A stretch of 64,000 bases of DNA from JAMZMI01 sp963848175 (GTDB lineage: Bacteria; Bacteroidota; Bacteroidia; Cytophagales; Cyclobacteriaceae), in the NCBI GenBank assembly GCA_963848175.1, contig CAWKCO010000003.1:682001-746000 (forward strand), given 5' to 3'. Positions 44,116 through 53,343 of the stretch are shown piece by piece; within the stretch, counting starts at the first letter, position 1; each line of letters opens with the position of its first letter. The translations under genes were made by a program, and so were the position numbers. A model generated the notes under the pieces. It saw only the letters and a list, made by a program, of their open reading frames with translations. It was not told the DNA's origin and ran no database searches.

Positions 44116-45480
44116 ATGTCGAAAACGATTAAGTTAAAGAAAGGTTTTAACCTAAACCTTGCCGGAAAACCGGAGAAAAAAATCACCGAAATTCCTCATC
44201 CTGAAACCTTTGCGATAAAGCCGTCAGATTTTTCTGGTATGCTCCGTCCAAAGTTATTGGTGAAGGAAGGTGATACAGTGAAGGCAGGTAGCCCACTGTT
44301 TTACGAGAAGCCATTGGAAAGCGTAATGTACGCCTCTCCAGTAAGTGGTGAAATTGTAGAGATCAAAAGAGGAGAGAAGCGTAAGGTACTTGAGGTTAAG
44401 ATTTTGGCCGATAGAGAAGTGGAGTTTGAGTCATTCAAATCTTATTCACCTTCTGATCTTACTAGCCTGACACGAGAAGAAGCTGTAGCTCACATGACTG
44501 CTGGTGGTGTTTGGCCTGGGATTATTCAAAGACCTTTTGGAGTTGTAGCCAACCCTGAAGATCAGCCAAAGTCTATATTTATTTCAACTTTTGATTCTAG
44601 CCCACTTGCTGCTGATTATGCCTTTGCCCTACAGGGAAAAGAGCAATTCTTCCAAGCAGGTTTAGACGTGCTGAAGAAATTGACACCAGGTTTGGTGCAT
44701 CTAAATATTGATGCAGATGCAGAGGTGGCTCAAGTTTTCGCACAAGCTAAAGGAGTGGAGCTTAATAAAATAAGTGGGGCTCATCCAGCTGGAAATGTGG
44801 GAGTGCAGATACATCACATTGACCCAATCAATAAGGGCGAAATTATTTGGACAACTACACCGTATTTTGTTGCTCAGATCGGTCAATTATTCCTAGAAGG
44901 AAAATACGATGCATCTAAGATCGTAGCAGTAGGAGGTGAGAGTGTTTTGAAACCTGCTTACGTAAAGACTTATACAGGTGCGTTGGTCACTAAAGTGGTT
45001 GATGGAAATGTAGCCAACGGAAAATTAAGATATGTTTCAGGCAATGTGCTTTCAGGAGAGGCTGTATCTAAAGATAGTTATTTGGGCTACTATCACAATC
45101 AATTGACAGTAATACCAGAAGGAGACTATGAAGAGTTCTTGGGTTGGATCAAACCAACTACCAGCAAGCTGACTTTTCATAAGGCATTCGGTTTGTTGTC
45201 TTTCCTGAATGGGAAGAAGGAATACCATGTGGATACAAATACGCATGGTGAGCAGCGTTCATTCGTAGTATCTGGCGCCTTTGAAAAAGTGTTGCCAATG
45301 GATATTCTTCCGACCTATCTTTTCAAGGCTATTTTGGCCAACGATTACGATGGGATGGAAGCACTGGGGATTTTTGAATTGATAGAAGAGGATGTAGCTC
45401 TGTGTGAGTTTATAGATCCTTCTAAAAATGATCTTCAAGTGATTTTAAGACAAGGAATTGATTTAGTTCAACATAGCTAA
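44116..45480 (+). CDS. nqrA: Na+-translocating NADH:quinone reductase subunit A
   Basis: 454 residues. The opening SKTIKLKKGFNLNLAGKPEK and the segments PKLLVKEGDTVKAGSPLFYEKP and AGGVWPGIIQRPFG are typical of NqrA, which has an RnfC-like soluble fold. NqrA is the cytoplasmic quinone-side subunit of the sodium-pumping complex. It is the first gene of the nqr operon and is intact. Confidence 0.95.
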   Translation: MSKTIKLKKGFNLNLAGKPEKKITEIPHPETFAIKPSDFSGMLRPKLLVKEGDTVKAGSPLFYEKPLESVMYASPVSGEIVEIKRGEKRKVLEVKILADREVEFESFKSYSPSDLTSLTREEAVAHMTAGGVWPGIIQRPFGVVANPEDQPKSIFISTFDSSPLAADYAFALQGKEQFFQAGLDVLKKLTPGLVHLNIDADAEVAQVFAQAKGVELNKISGAHPAGNVGVQIHHIDPINKGEIIWTTTPYFVAQIGQLFLEGKYDASKIVAVGGESVLKPAYVKTYTGALVTKVVDGNVANGKLRYVSGNVLSGEAVSKDSYLGYYHNQLTVIPEGDYEEFLGWIKPTTSKLTFHKAFGLLSFLNGKKEYHVDTNTHGEQRSFVVSGAFEKVLPMDILPTYLFKAILANDYDGMEALGIFELIEEDVALCEFIDPSKNDLQVILRQGIDLVQHS

Positions 45481-45489
45481 TTAGGGTTA

Positions 45490-46683
45490 ATGAAATTATT
45501 ACAAAACCTATTTGACGGTATAGAGCCGTATTTCGAAAAGGGTGGTAAACTAGAAAAGTATCACACCCTTATACGAAGGTCATAGAACCATCGTATTTGC
45601 TCCAAAAATCACTACAAATCAAAAAGGTACTCAGATTAAGGATGCTGTAGATTTGAAACGAGTGATGATCACCGTGGTGATTGCCATGATCCCATGTCTG
45701 CTTTTTGGTATTTGGAATGTAGGTCATCAGCATTTTATTTCTACTGGAGCTGAAGGTGCACTTAGTTGATAAATTATTGATAGGAGCCATCGCAGTTATT
45801 CCAATTTTGATTGTTTCTTATGCGTGTTGGTTTGATTACAGAATTCATTTTCTGTGTGATTAGAAATCACCCAATTAGTGAAGGGTATTTGGTTACAGGA
45901 ATGCTTATTCCTTTGGTACTGCCTCCTACTATTCCTTTATGGCAAGTTGCTATGGCCACTATTTTTGCTGTAGTTATTGGAAAAGAAGCTTTTGGAGGTA
46001 CAGGAATGAATATTTTGAACGTGGCACTTGTAGCTAGAGCCTTCTTGTATTTTGCTTATCCTTCACAGATTTCTGGTGAGGTTTGGACATACTTTGGCGA
46101 TGCAACTCCAGTAGATGGATATAGTGGAGCAACTGTATTGGCATACGGTGCAGAAGCAGCCATCAACGGTACTAATATGATGGCTGATATGGCTAATCAC
46201 TGGTATTCGGGCATGTTCGAGTTTTGGAATATGTTCTTGGGAATTATACCAGGATCAATTGGTGAAACTTCTGTGTTGATGTGTTTGATCGGTGCAGCGA
46301 TTCTCGTTATAACTGGAGTGGGAAGTTGGAAAATTATTTTTAGTGTGTTTGCAGGAGCATTCGCAATGGGAACACTTTTCAACATAGTAGGAGGAAATAC
46401 TTTTATGGAGCTTCCAGCACACTATCATTTGGTGATCGGTGGATTGGCTTTTGGAGCGGTATTTATGGCAACAGACCCTGTGTCTGCTGCGCAAACTGAA
46501 ACTGGAAAATGGATATATGGAGCAATGATTGGAGTACTTACCGTACTGATACGTGTAGTAAATCCTGCTTATCCAGAGGGAATTATGCTTGCCATTCTAT
46601 TCATGAATGTGTTTGCACCATTGATTGATTATTACGTAGTAGAAGCTAACAAAAAAAGAAGACTGAAACGTGCAACGATCTAA
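45490..46683 (+). CDS. nqrB: Na+-NQR subunit B (three frame breaks in the first 350 bases)
   Basis: The full gene runs from ATG 45490 (MKLLQNLFDGIEPYFEKGGKLEKYHTL) to 46683. Single extra bases break it near 45571 (A), 45761 (C) and 45825 (T). Removing them gives KYHTLYEGHRTIVFAPKIT, GALVDKLLIG and SYAVGLITEFIF, as in other NqrB proteins. The intact part has VDGYSGATVLA with the covalent FMN Thr and about ten membrane helices. NqrB holds a riboflavin, an FMN and the sodium path. As the rest of the operon is perfect, I read these as sequence errors. It overlaps nqrC by 14 bases. Confidence 0.88.
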
Positions 46684-47428
46684 TACATACATCATCTTAT
46701 TTTCACTCGCCCTTACTATAGTATTGGGAGGGATGCTATCTCTTGCTTCTGTTGGGCTAAAGCCAGCGCAAAACCAGCAAGTAGAGCTCGACACTAAAAA
46801 GCAAATCTTGGGTGCCGTAATGGATATTTCTGATATCGAAGATCCGAAAGAGTTGCTAGCGCTTTATGATAAAAAAGTGAAATCTACAGTTGTAGATATT
46901 AACGGAAAGGTCATAACGGAGGATGCAAAAGGCAATGCTGTAGTGGCAGAGAAAGTAAACGTTCAAAAAAACTATCGCCTTCCAAAGGATGAGAGATTGT
47001 ATCCGGTATATCAGTTTATGGCCGACGATGGTAACACTGTTCAGTCATATATTTTCCCAATGTTTGGAAATGGACTTTGGGATTGGATTTCTGGTTACAT
47101 CGCACTGGAGGGAGATTTGAATACGGTAAAAGGTGTCGCTTTTGATCATAAGCAAGAAACACCCGGGCTAGGAGCGAGAATTACTTCTCCAGAGATTCAG
47201 GGCAGATATGTAGGTAAGAAAATTTATAATGATGCAGGCGAATTAGAGTCGGTGCACATGGTAAAGGGCGAAGGAAATGCTGGTCTTACAGAACATCAGG
47301 TGGATGGCATGTCTGGTGCTACCATGACTGGAAAAGGAGTGAATAATATGTTGGATGCTTATCTGGAAGCTTATCAGGCGTATTTTCAGAAGATAGAAGC
47401 GGGCGAAAAATCTGTTGCACTTAATTAA
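46670..47428 (+). CDS. nqrC: Na+-NQR subunit C
   Basis: 252 residues with GTG start at 46670. A single N-terminal membrane helix (TYIILFSLALTIVLGGML), then a periplasmic FMN domain with the covalent FMN site GMSGATMTGKG (Thr) near residue 224. It hands electrons from NqrF side to NqrB. It overlaps nqrB by 14 bases. Confidence 0.95.
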   Translation: MQRSNTYIILFSLALTIVLGGMLSLASVGLKPAQNQQVELDTKKQILGAVMDISDIEDPKELLALYDKKVKSTVVDINGKVITEDAKGNAVVAEKVNVQKNYRLPKDERLYPVYQFMADDGNTVQSYIFPMFGNGLWDWISGYIALEGDLNTVKGVAFDHKQETPGLGARITSPEIQGRYVGKKIYNDAGELESVHMVKGEGNAGLTEHQVDGMSGATMTGKGVNNMLDAYLEAYQAYFQKIEAGEKSVALN

Positions 47429-47439
47429 TAAGAAGGACA

Positions 47440-48105
47440 ATGAGTACAGAAACAATAGAAGTAAAGGAAAAGGCTCCTTCTGAGCCATTATTGTCAAAAA
47501 GGAGAAAAGGATTTCTTAAAGATCCATTGTCAGATGACAATCCTATTACCATTCAGGTATTGGGGATTTGTTCTGCTTTGGCTATCACTATCAAGATGGA
47601 GCCGACGATCGTTATGTCTATCGCTGTAATAGTGGTTATCGTATTCTCCAATTTGATTATTTCGATGATGAGAAATATTATTCCATCACGCGTGAGAATC
47701 ATTGTACAGTTAGCAATTGTAGCCACCTTGGTTACTTTGGTTAGTGAGGTTCTCAAAGCATATTACTATGACATGTACAAAGTGCTGGGAGCATTTGTGG
47801 GTCTGATTATTACCAATTGTATTGTGATGGGAAGACTTGAAGCTTTTGCCATGGCCAATAAGCCTTACGACTCTATTCTTGATGGTTTGGGAAGTGGTTT
47901 CGGTTATGCATGGATCATTTTGGTAGTAGCATTCTTTAGAGAGCTTTTAGGTTCTGGTTCTGTTTTGGATTTCAAAGTTTTTGAAGCTATCGGAATACAG
48001 AATTTTCCTACAAATGGTTTGATGGTAGATTCTATTGGGGCATTTATGGTGTTAGGCATTCTCATTTGGATACAAAGAACGAAATCAGGTTACGTAGAGC
48101 ATTAA
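47440..48105 (+). CDS. nqrD: Na+-NQR subunit D
   Basis: 221 residues, six membrane helices, including GICSALAITIKMEPTIVMS and VFSNLIISMMRNIIPSRVRIIVQ. DSILDGLGSGFGYAWIL and FFRELLGSG match the NqrD/RnfE family. With NqrE it binds a 2Fe-2S centre in the membrane through conserved Cys (CS near 50 and NCIVMGR). Confidence 0.95.
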   Translation: MSTETIEVKEKAPSEPLLSKRRKGFLKDPLSDDNPITIQVLGICSALAITIKMEPTIVMSIAVIVVIVFSNLIISMMRNIIPSRVRIIVQLAIVATLVTLVSEVLKAYYYDMYKVLGAFVGLIITNCIVMGRLEAFAMANKPYDSILDGLGSGFGYAWIILVVAFFRELLGSGSVLDFKVFEAIGIQNFPTNGLMVDSIGAFMVLGILIWIQRTKSGYVEH

Positions 48106-48114
48106 TATAAGATA

Positions 48115-48726
48115 ATGGATATTTTAAATATTGCAATCAAGGCTGCATTTATTGACAACATGGTTTTTGCCTATTTCTTAGGTATGTGTTCGTTTCTTGC
48201 AGTATCTAAGAAAGTTTCGACTGCCTTTGGGTTAGGAATGGCAGTGATTTTTGTACTTGCTATTACAGCACCTGTAAACTGGTTGTTACAAGAGTACGTC
48301 TTGAAAGAAGGTGCTTTAAAGTGGATGGGAGCTAGTTTTGAAACGGTGGATCTCACTTTTCTTCAGTTTATCATGTTTATCGCAGTTATTGCCTCTATGG
48401 TACAATTGGTGGAGATGATTATTGAGAAATTTTCACCCGCATTATACGGTTCATTGGGTATTTTCTTGCCTTTGATCGCTGTAAACTGTGCGATACTTGG
48501 AGGTTCACTTTTTATGGTACAGAGAGATTATACAATTGCGCAGGCTACTGCCTACGGCGCAGGATCAGGTATTGGATGGTTTCTTGCAATTATTGCGCTC
48601 GCAGCAATAAGAGAAAAGTTAAGATACTCTGCCGTACCCGCAGGTTTGAAGGGGTTAGGCATTACCATGCTAATAACTGGATTGATGGGTATTGCCTTCA
48701 AGTCATTTATTGGTATCGCTCTTTGA
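48115..48726 (+). CDS. nqrE: Na+-NQR subunit E
   Basis: 203 residues, six membrane helices. FIDNMVFAYFLGMCSFLAVS and LPLIAVNCAILGGSLFMVQRDY carry the two NqrE/RnfA Cys motifs, and GIGWFLAIIALAAIREKL is typical. It ends the operon here: a terminator follows directly, and nqrF, the NADH-oxidising flavoprotein, is not present. Confidence 0.95.
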   Translation: MDILNIAIKAAFIDNMVFAYFLGMCSFLAVSKKVSTAFGLGMAVIFVLAITAPVNWLLQEYVLKEGALKWMGASFETVDLTFLQFIMFIAVIASMVQLVEMIIEKFSPALYGSLGIFLPLIAVNCAILGGSLFMVQRDYTIAQATAYGAGSGIGWFLAIIALAAIREKLRYSAVPAGLKGLGITMLITGLMGIAFKSFIGIAL

Positions 48727-48751
48727 TTTTTACATACATCACAGATATCAT

Positions 48752-48784
48752 AAAAAAGCTTTGCATACCAGCAAGGCTTTTTTT
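48752..48784 (+). terminator. Rho-independent terminator after nqrE
   Basis: Stem AAAAAAGC(T)TTGC with GCAAGGCTTTTTT and loop ATACCA, 26 bases after the nqrE stop. It ends the nqr transcript before any nqrF. Confidence 0.8.
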
Positions 48785-48876
48785 ATGGCTTATCGGCTTT
48801 TTGTTTTATTGAAGTCTTTTTTTAACCTAACTCAGCGCTTGCACGTATGACGTGAGGATCACTTATTCCATTGACC

Positions 48877-49455
48877 ATGAAACCACAAACAGTATTAAAC
48901 CATTTTTTAAGAGGGCTGTTATTTGTCATTCCTATTGGCTTGACGCTTTATATTATATCTTCAATGGTCGTTTGGATAGATAATTTAATACCTATCGATA
49001 TTCCTGGACTGGGACTATTAACTGTTCTATTGGTGACCACTGCTTTTGGTTATATGGCCAACAATATGTTTTCAAAGACACTGATTGATTCGATTAATAA
49101 GCTGATTCAAAAGATTCCATTGGCTGGTTTTATTTACACCTCTATTAATGATCTAGTAGATGCTTTTGTAGGGGATAAAAAGAAATTTGACCAACCTGTT
49201 TTAGTCCCGTTTGACGAACACGGTCATTTGATGAAGCCTGGTTTTATTACGCAATCTGATCTTGATACGATGGGACTTCCAGGTATGGTAGCAGTATATC
49301 TACCTCATTCATACAATTTTTCAGGCAATCTATTTCTTATTGAGAAGTCTAAGCTGATTTTACTCAAGGGTAAAAACACTGATATCATGAAGTATATCGT
49401 ATCTGGAGGTGTTTCAGGGAAGATTGACTTGGCGCCAGAAGAATTGCCGAACTGA
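48877..49455 (+). CDS. DUF502 membrane protein
   Basis: 192 residues from the ATG at 48877 (MKPQTVLNHFLRGLLFVIP). Two membrane helices (about 10-32 and 45-65), then IPLAGFIYTSINDLVDAFVGDKK and TQSDLDTMGLPGMVAVYLPHSYNFSGNLFLI, characteristic of DUF502. The function is unknown; homologues are implicated in membrane integrity or transporter activity. Monocistronic, between the nqr and arg operons. Confidence 0.88.
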   Translation: MKPQTVLNHFLRGLLFVIPIGLTLYIISSMVVWIDNLIPIDIPGLGLLTVLLVTTAFGYMANNMFSKTLIDSINKLIQKIPLAGFIYTSINDLVDAFVGDKKKFDQPVLVPFDEHGHLMKPGFITQSDLDTMGLPGMVAVYLPHSYNFSGNLFLIEKSKLILLKGKNTDIMKYIVSGGVSGKIDLAPEELPN

Positions 49456-49763
49456 TTTTGTGTATTTATCGTTCGTGGACTTACCAGTGAAGTTTAATGC
49501 TCCCAGGTAATTTGCTTTGATTATCCTTAATCGGAATAAATTGAGGATAATCGGCAAATAAGTAATTGGTTTGTTACCTAAAAAATCAATAGGTGATTAA
49601 ATTTGTGATTCGTTTATAATAAAGTGGAAAAAAGAACTTTCATCATATTTCCTTTCAGTATGTCTATCAGACCCAGGCGCTCTGCCTGAAGTCGTACTAT
49701 GGCTGCTTACGTAGCGTGCCTGCCCTGGAATTATTCTTTTTTTTACCCACTAAATAAGACAAC
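49456..49763. other. Leader and promoter region of the arginine operon
   Basis: It contains a hairpin (49517-49551; GATTATCCTTAAT with ATTGAGGATAATC), which may be the DUF502 terminator without a T run or an operator. A candidate -7 box TAAATTTG lies at 49598-49605. A second imperfect hairpin (about 49673-49728, ends CCAGG/CCTGG) is followed by a T run (49731-49744) 20 bases before the first ATG. Confidence 0.5.
49673..49744 (+). promoter_or_regulatory. Possible transcription attenuator before the arg operon
   Basis: An imperfect stem (CCAGG with CCTGG, then CGCT with AGCG and a bulge) followed by a T-rich run lies just upstream of the GNAT gene. Shape and placement fit an intrinsic attenuator, but the helix is weak and no antiterminator was found by eye. 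Confidence 0.3.
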
Positions 49764-50378
49764 ATGAATAAGTTTGTTGTATCTGTAGCAGATGCATCAC
49801 ATCAACATTTATCAGAAGAAATATGCGAAATGATCGCCGAAAGTGCTCGTCAGAGAGGCACGGGTATTGCGAAGCGATCACCTGAATACATTTCCAAAAA
49901 ATTAACGGAAGGCAAATCTGTCATTGCACTTACCACCAAAGGTGAGCTGGCAGGTTTTTGCTATATAGAGACTTGGGGGCATGGTAAATATGTAGCCAAC
50001 TCAGGATTGATTGTACATCCAGACTTTCGCAAGTTTGGTTTGGCTCAAGCAATAAAAGAGCGTGCATTTAAACTTTCAAGAAAATTATATCCAGAAGCTA
50101 AACTCTTTGGTTTGACTACTAGTCATGCCGTAATGAAGATCAATTCTGACTTGGGGTATCGTCCTGTGCCTTTTTCGGAACTTACCGATGATGAGGTGTT
50201 CTGGAAAGGATGTAGCAGTTGTGTCAATTTTGAAATATTAACAAAAAAGAATTTTCAAAACTGCCTATGCACAGGGATGCTCTACGATCCTGATGACAAA
50301 AAGCGTAAGTGGGAGAAAAAGAGAAAGGAAGTAGCGCAGAAATTGATGATTTGGAAGCAAACAGTGAAAACAAAATGA
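49764..50378 (+). CDS. GNAT N-acetyltransferase of the arginine operon
   Basis: 204 residues, GNAT fold: YIETWGHGKYVANSGLIVHPDFRKFGLAQAIKERAFKLSRKLYP supplies strand 4 and the acyl-CoA loop, with a TTSHAVMKINSDLGY helix. Four Cys near CSSCVNF and NCLCTGM look like a metal site. As first gene of the arg operon, overlapping argG by four bases (ATGA), it is the best candidate for the N-acyl (acetyl or succinyl) glutamate synthase; no argA or argJ is present. This is inference by position. Alternatively a housekeeping acetyltransferase. Confidence 0.8.
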   Translation: MNKFVVSVADASHQHLSEEICEMIAESARQRGTGIAKRSPEYISKKLTEGKSVIALTTKGELAGFCYIETWGHGKYVANSGLIVHPDFRKFGLAQAIKERAFKLSRKLYPEAKLFGLTTSHAVMKINSDLGYRPVPFSELTDDEVFWKGCSSCVNFEILTKKNFQNCLCTGMLYDPDDKKRKWEKKRKEVAQKLMIWKQTVKTK

Positions 50379-51571
50379 GTGAAAAGAAGAAAATAGTTTT
50401 AGCATTTAGTGGTGGTTTAGATACAACTTATTGTGCCATTTATCTTTCTAAGAGTTTTGGAGAGGTACACACCATCACCGTCAATACCGGAGGTTTTGAT
50501 GAGGCGGAACTAAAGGCGATTGAGGAACGAGCGATTTCACTGGGTTCAGCGAGCCATGTGAACGTAGACGCGACAAGCGATTTTTACAATAAGTCAATCA
50601 AATATTTGATTGCTGGTAATGTGCTTAAAAACAATACTTATCCGCTTTCGGTGAGTGCTGAGCGTGTATTTCAAGCGACTGAAATTGCTAAGCATGCAAT
50701 CAAATTAGGTGCTGATGCTATTGCTCACGGAAGTACAGGAGCAGGCAATGATCAAGTAAGGTTTGACATGATATTCAATATCATGTGTCCTGAAATGGGG
50801 ATCATTACGCCTATTAGAGATTTGAAACTTTCCCGTGAGGAAGAGATCAAATTTTTGATTGAGAATGGGGTGAAAGGAAACTGGGAAAAGGCGATGTACT
50901 CAGTAAATCAAGGGCTATGGGGTACTTCAGTAGGAGGAAAAGAAACGCTTACTTCTGATAAGTATTTACCTGAAACGGCTTTTCCTTCACAACTAGAGAA
51001 AAAGGAGTCAGAAGAAATTGAAATCACTTTTGAAAAGGGTGAGCCAGTAGGTTTCAACGGCGAGAAATTAAGCCCAATTAAGACCATTGAGAAAATAGCT
51101 GCTTTGGCGTCACAGTATGCCATAGGTAGAGACATTCACGTTGGAGATACCATTATTGGAATCAAGGGGCGAGTGGGTTTTGAAGCTGCAGGGCCATTGG
51201 TAGTTATCAAAGCGCACCATGCACTAGAGAAACATGTTTTGGGGAAAAATCAGTTGTTGATCAAAGATCAGCTGTCTTTGACCTACGGAAACTTGCTGCA
51301 TGAAGGGCATTATCTAGATCCAGTGATGCGTGACATTGAAGCATTGATGACTTCTACTCAGAAATATGTAACAGGAAAGGTGAAAGTACATTTCTCACCG
51401 TACAGATTTTATGTCGTAGGTATAGAGTCAGAATTCGATATGATGCAGTCTTCTTTCGGTAAGTATGGCGAGATGAACAATGCCTGGAGTGGGGATGATG
51501 TGAAGGGCTTTTCAAAAATATTTGGTAATCAGAACATGATCTACCACAAAATTCACAAAGACAGTAAATGA
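50375..51571 (+). CDS. argG: Argininosuccinate synthase
   Basis: 398 residues from ATG 50375 (MSEKKKIVLAFSGGLDTTYCAIYLS). AFSGGLDTT is the ATP PP-loop; HGSTGAGNDQVRFD and TPIRDLKLSREEE carry the aspartate and citrulline sites. It joins citrulline and aspartate using ATP. The gene overlaps the GNAT (ATGA) and argC by four bases, so translation is coupled. Confidence 0.96.
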   Translation: MSEKKKIVLAFSGGLDTTYCAIYLSKSFGEVHTITVNTGGFDEAELKAIEERAISLGSASHVNVDATSDFYNKSIKYLIAGNVLKNNTYPLSVSAERVFQATEIAKHAIKLGADAIAHGSTGAGNDQVRFDMIFNIMCPEMGIITPIRDLKLSREEEIKFLIENGVKGNWEKAMYSVNQGLWGTSVGGKETLTSDKYLPETAFPSQLEKKESEEIEITFEKGEPVGFNGEKLSPIKTIEKIAALASQYAIGRDIHVGDTIIGIKGRVGFEAAGPLVVIKAHHALEKHVLGKNQLLIKDQLSLTYGNLLHEGHYLDPVMRDIEALMTSTQKYVTGKVKVHFSPYRFYVVGIESEFDMMQSSFGKYGEMNNAWSGDDVKGFSKIFGNQNMIYHKIHKDSK

Positions 51572-52536
51572 TTAAGGTAGGGATAGTAGGTGCGGCTGGA
51601 TACACGGCGGGTGAGCTTTTAAGATTATTAGCGAATCACCCTGAAGTGGAGATAGTGGCAGCCCAGAGCGAAAGCCAAACAGGAAAGTTTGTTTTTGAAA
51701 CGCATACTGATTTGGTAGGAGATTTGGATGTAAGATTTACTTCCGACATTGATTTTGCAAAAGTAGATGTATTGTTTCTGTGCAAGGGACATGGCGAATC
51801 TGTGAAATTTATGAATGCACATGATTTGCCTGCGCATATTAAAATCATCGATCTGAGTCATGATTATAGACTGAAAAGGGCTGGTAATGATTTTGTGTAT
51901 GGCCTTCCTGAGTTGAATAAATCAGCAATCACAAAGTCTTTGAGAATCGCTAATCCTGGTTGTTTTGCGACGTGCATACAGTTTGGTTTGCTTCCTGCGG
52001 CTCAAGCCAAAATCATTGAGTCAGATATTCATACTTCTGGCATTACGGGCTCTACGGGAGCAGGGCAGGCATTGAGTGCTACCGCTCATTTTTCATGGAG
52101 AAATAACAATATGAGCGTATATAAAGCCTTTACGCATCAGCATCTTGGAGAAATAGGTGAGAGCCTGATTCAAGCAGCTGATGGTCAAGGATATGATATC
52201 AGCTTTGTGCCATACCGAGGAAATTTTACAAGAGGCATTATTATCACCTCATACTTCAATACATCCGTGAGTTTAGACGAAGCTTATGATGTGTATGAAA
52301 AGTTTTATGCCGATCAGCCATTTGTACATGTGGTAAGGGAGAATCCTGACTTAAAACAAGTGGTAAACACAAACAAATCTCTGGTGTATCTTGAGAAACA
52401 CAGAGAGAAATTGATGGTAATCAGCATTGTAGACAATCTTCTGAAAGGAGCATCGGGGCAGGCTGTTCAGAATATGAATTTGATGTTTGGCATTGATGAA
52501 CAAACGGGATTGAGATTGAAAGCTTCAGCATTTTAA
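51568..52536 (+). CDS. argC: N-acetyl-gamma-glutamyl-phosphate reductase
   Basis: 322 residues. IVGAAGYTAGELLRLLANHPEVE is the NADPH loop, NPGCFATCIQFGLLP holds the catalytic Cys, and HQHLGEIGES the His. It reduces the N-acyl-glutamyl phosphate in arginine synthesis. It may act on succinylated or acetylated intermediates, like the transcarbamylase. It ends 9 bases before the proC start, with no argD between. Confidence 0.95.
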   Translation: MIKVGIVGAAGYTAGELLRLLANHPEVEIVAAQSESQTGKFVFETHTDLVGDLDVRFTSDIDFAKVDVLFLCKGHGESVKFMNAHDLPAHIKIIDLSHDYRLKRAGNDFVYGLPELNKSAITKSLRIANPGCFATCIQFGLLPAAQAKIIESDIHTSGITGSTGAGQALSATAHFSWRNNNMSVYKAFTHQHLGEIGESLIQAADGQGYDISFVPYRGNFTRGIIITSYFNTSVSLDEAYDVYEKFYADQPFVHVVRENPDLKQVVNTNKSLVYLEKHREKLMVISIVDNLLKGASGQAVQNMNLMFGIDEQTGLRLKASAF

Positions 52537-52545
52537 TAATTGGCC

Positions 52546-53343
52546 ATGAGCGCAAACAATATAGCGATATTAGGAGCAGGGAATTTGGGTATTTCTATAG
52601 CCCAAGGGATTGTAGAAAAGGGTTTGAAATCCAGTTCTGAGATTATTCTAACCAGAAGACATACTGACGGGTTGAGTAGTTTGAAAGCCAAAGGCTTCCA
52701 AACAATGAAATCGAATGCAGACGCAGCAAAAGACTCGCGCATAGTGATGCTTTGTGTGCAGCCAAAGCAACTTTCGAAAGTCATAGAAGAGATTAATCCG
52801 GTTTTGACGGAGGATCATATTTTGGTTTCTGTTATCACAGGTGTAATGCTGGAGGAGATCAAAGCTCAACTGGCGGTGAAAGCTACTGTGATTCGCGCCA
52901 TGCCCAATACGGCCATTGCCATTGGGGAATCAATGACTTGTATCACTTCTAACGATGGTGATGAAGAGGTAAAAGAAATTCAAACACTTTTCGATGCGCT
53001 AGGCAAGACGTTGATCATTGATGAGAAGCTGATGCAGGCAGGAACTGTACTGGGAGCGAGTGGAATTGCTTTTTTTATGAGGTTTTTGCGGGCAGCTACT
53101 CAAGGCGGTGTGCAGATGGGATTTCATTCTGAAGAAGCTCAACTTATTGCTGTGCAGACTGCCAAAGGAGCCGCGTCGCTTATTTTGGAAAACAATCAAC
53201 ATCCAGAAGTGGAGATTGATAAAGTGACTACTCCACAAGGCTGTACCATTGCTGGCCTTAACGAAATGGAACATCAGGGCTTGAGCTCGGCCATCATCAA
53301 AGGGTTGATGGTATCTTACGAACGCATATCAAAAATCAAATAG
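52546..53343 (+). CDS. proC: Pyrroline-5-carboxylate reductase
   Basis: 265 residues from ATG 52546. NNIAILGAGNLGISIAQGIVEKG is the NAD(P)H loop; VLCVQPKQLSKV, RAMPNTAIAIGESMTCI and GVQMGFHSEEAQLIA fit the P5C reductase family. Its place within an arginine operon is usual in Bacteroidota, linking proline and arginine pathways. Confidence 0.93.
   Translation: MSANNIAILGAGNLGISIAQGIVEKGLKSSSEIILTRRHTDGLSSLKAKGFQTMKSNADAAKDSRIVMLCVQPKQLSKVIEEINPVLTEDHILVSVITGVMLEEIKAQLAVKATVIRAMPNTAIAIGESMTCITSNDGDEEVKEIQTLFDALGKTLIIDEKLMQAGTVLGASGIAFFMRFLRAATQGGVQMGFHSEEAQLIAVQTAKGAASLILENNQHPEVEIDKVTTPQGCTIAGLNEMEHQGLSSAIIKGLMVSYERISKIK

Noticed and set aside
45565..45830. Programmed frameshifting or phase variation in nqrB
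   Set aside because: There are three separate sites without slippery sequences or homopolymer tracts, in a gene normally made as a single protein.
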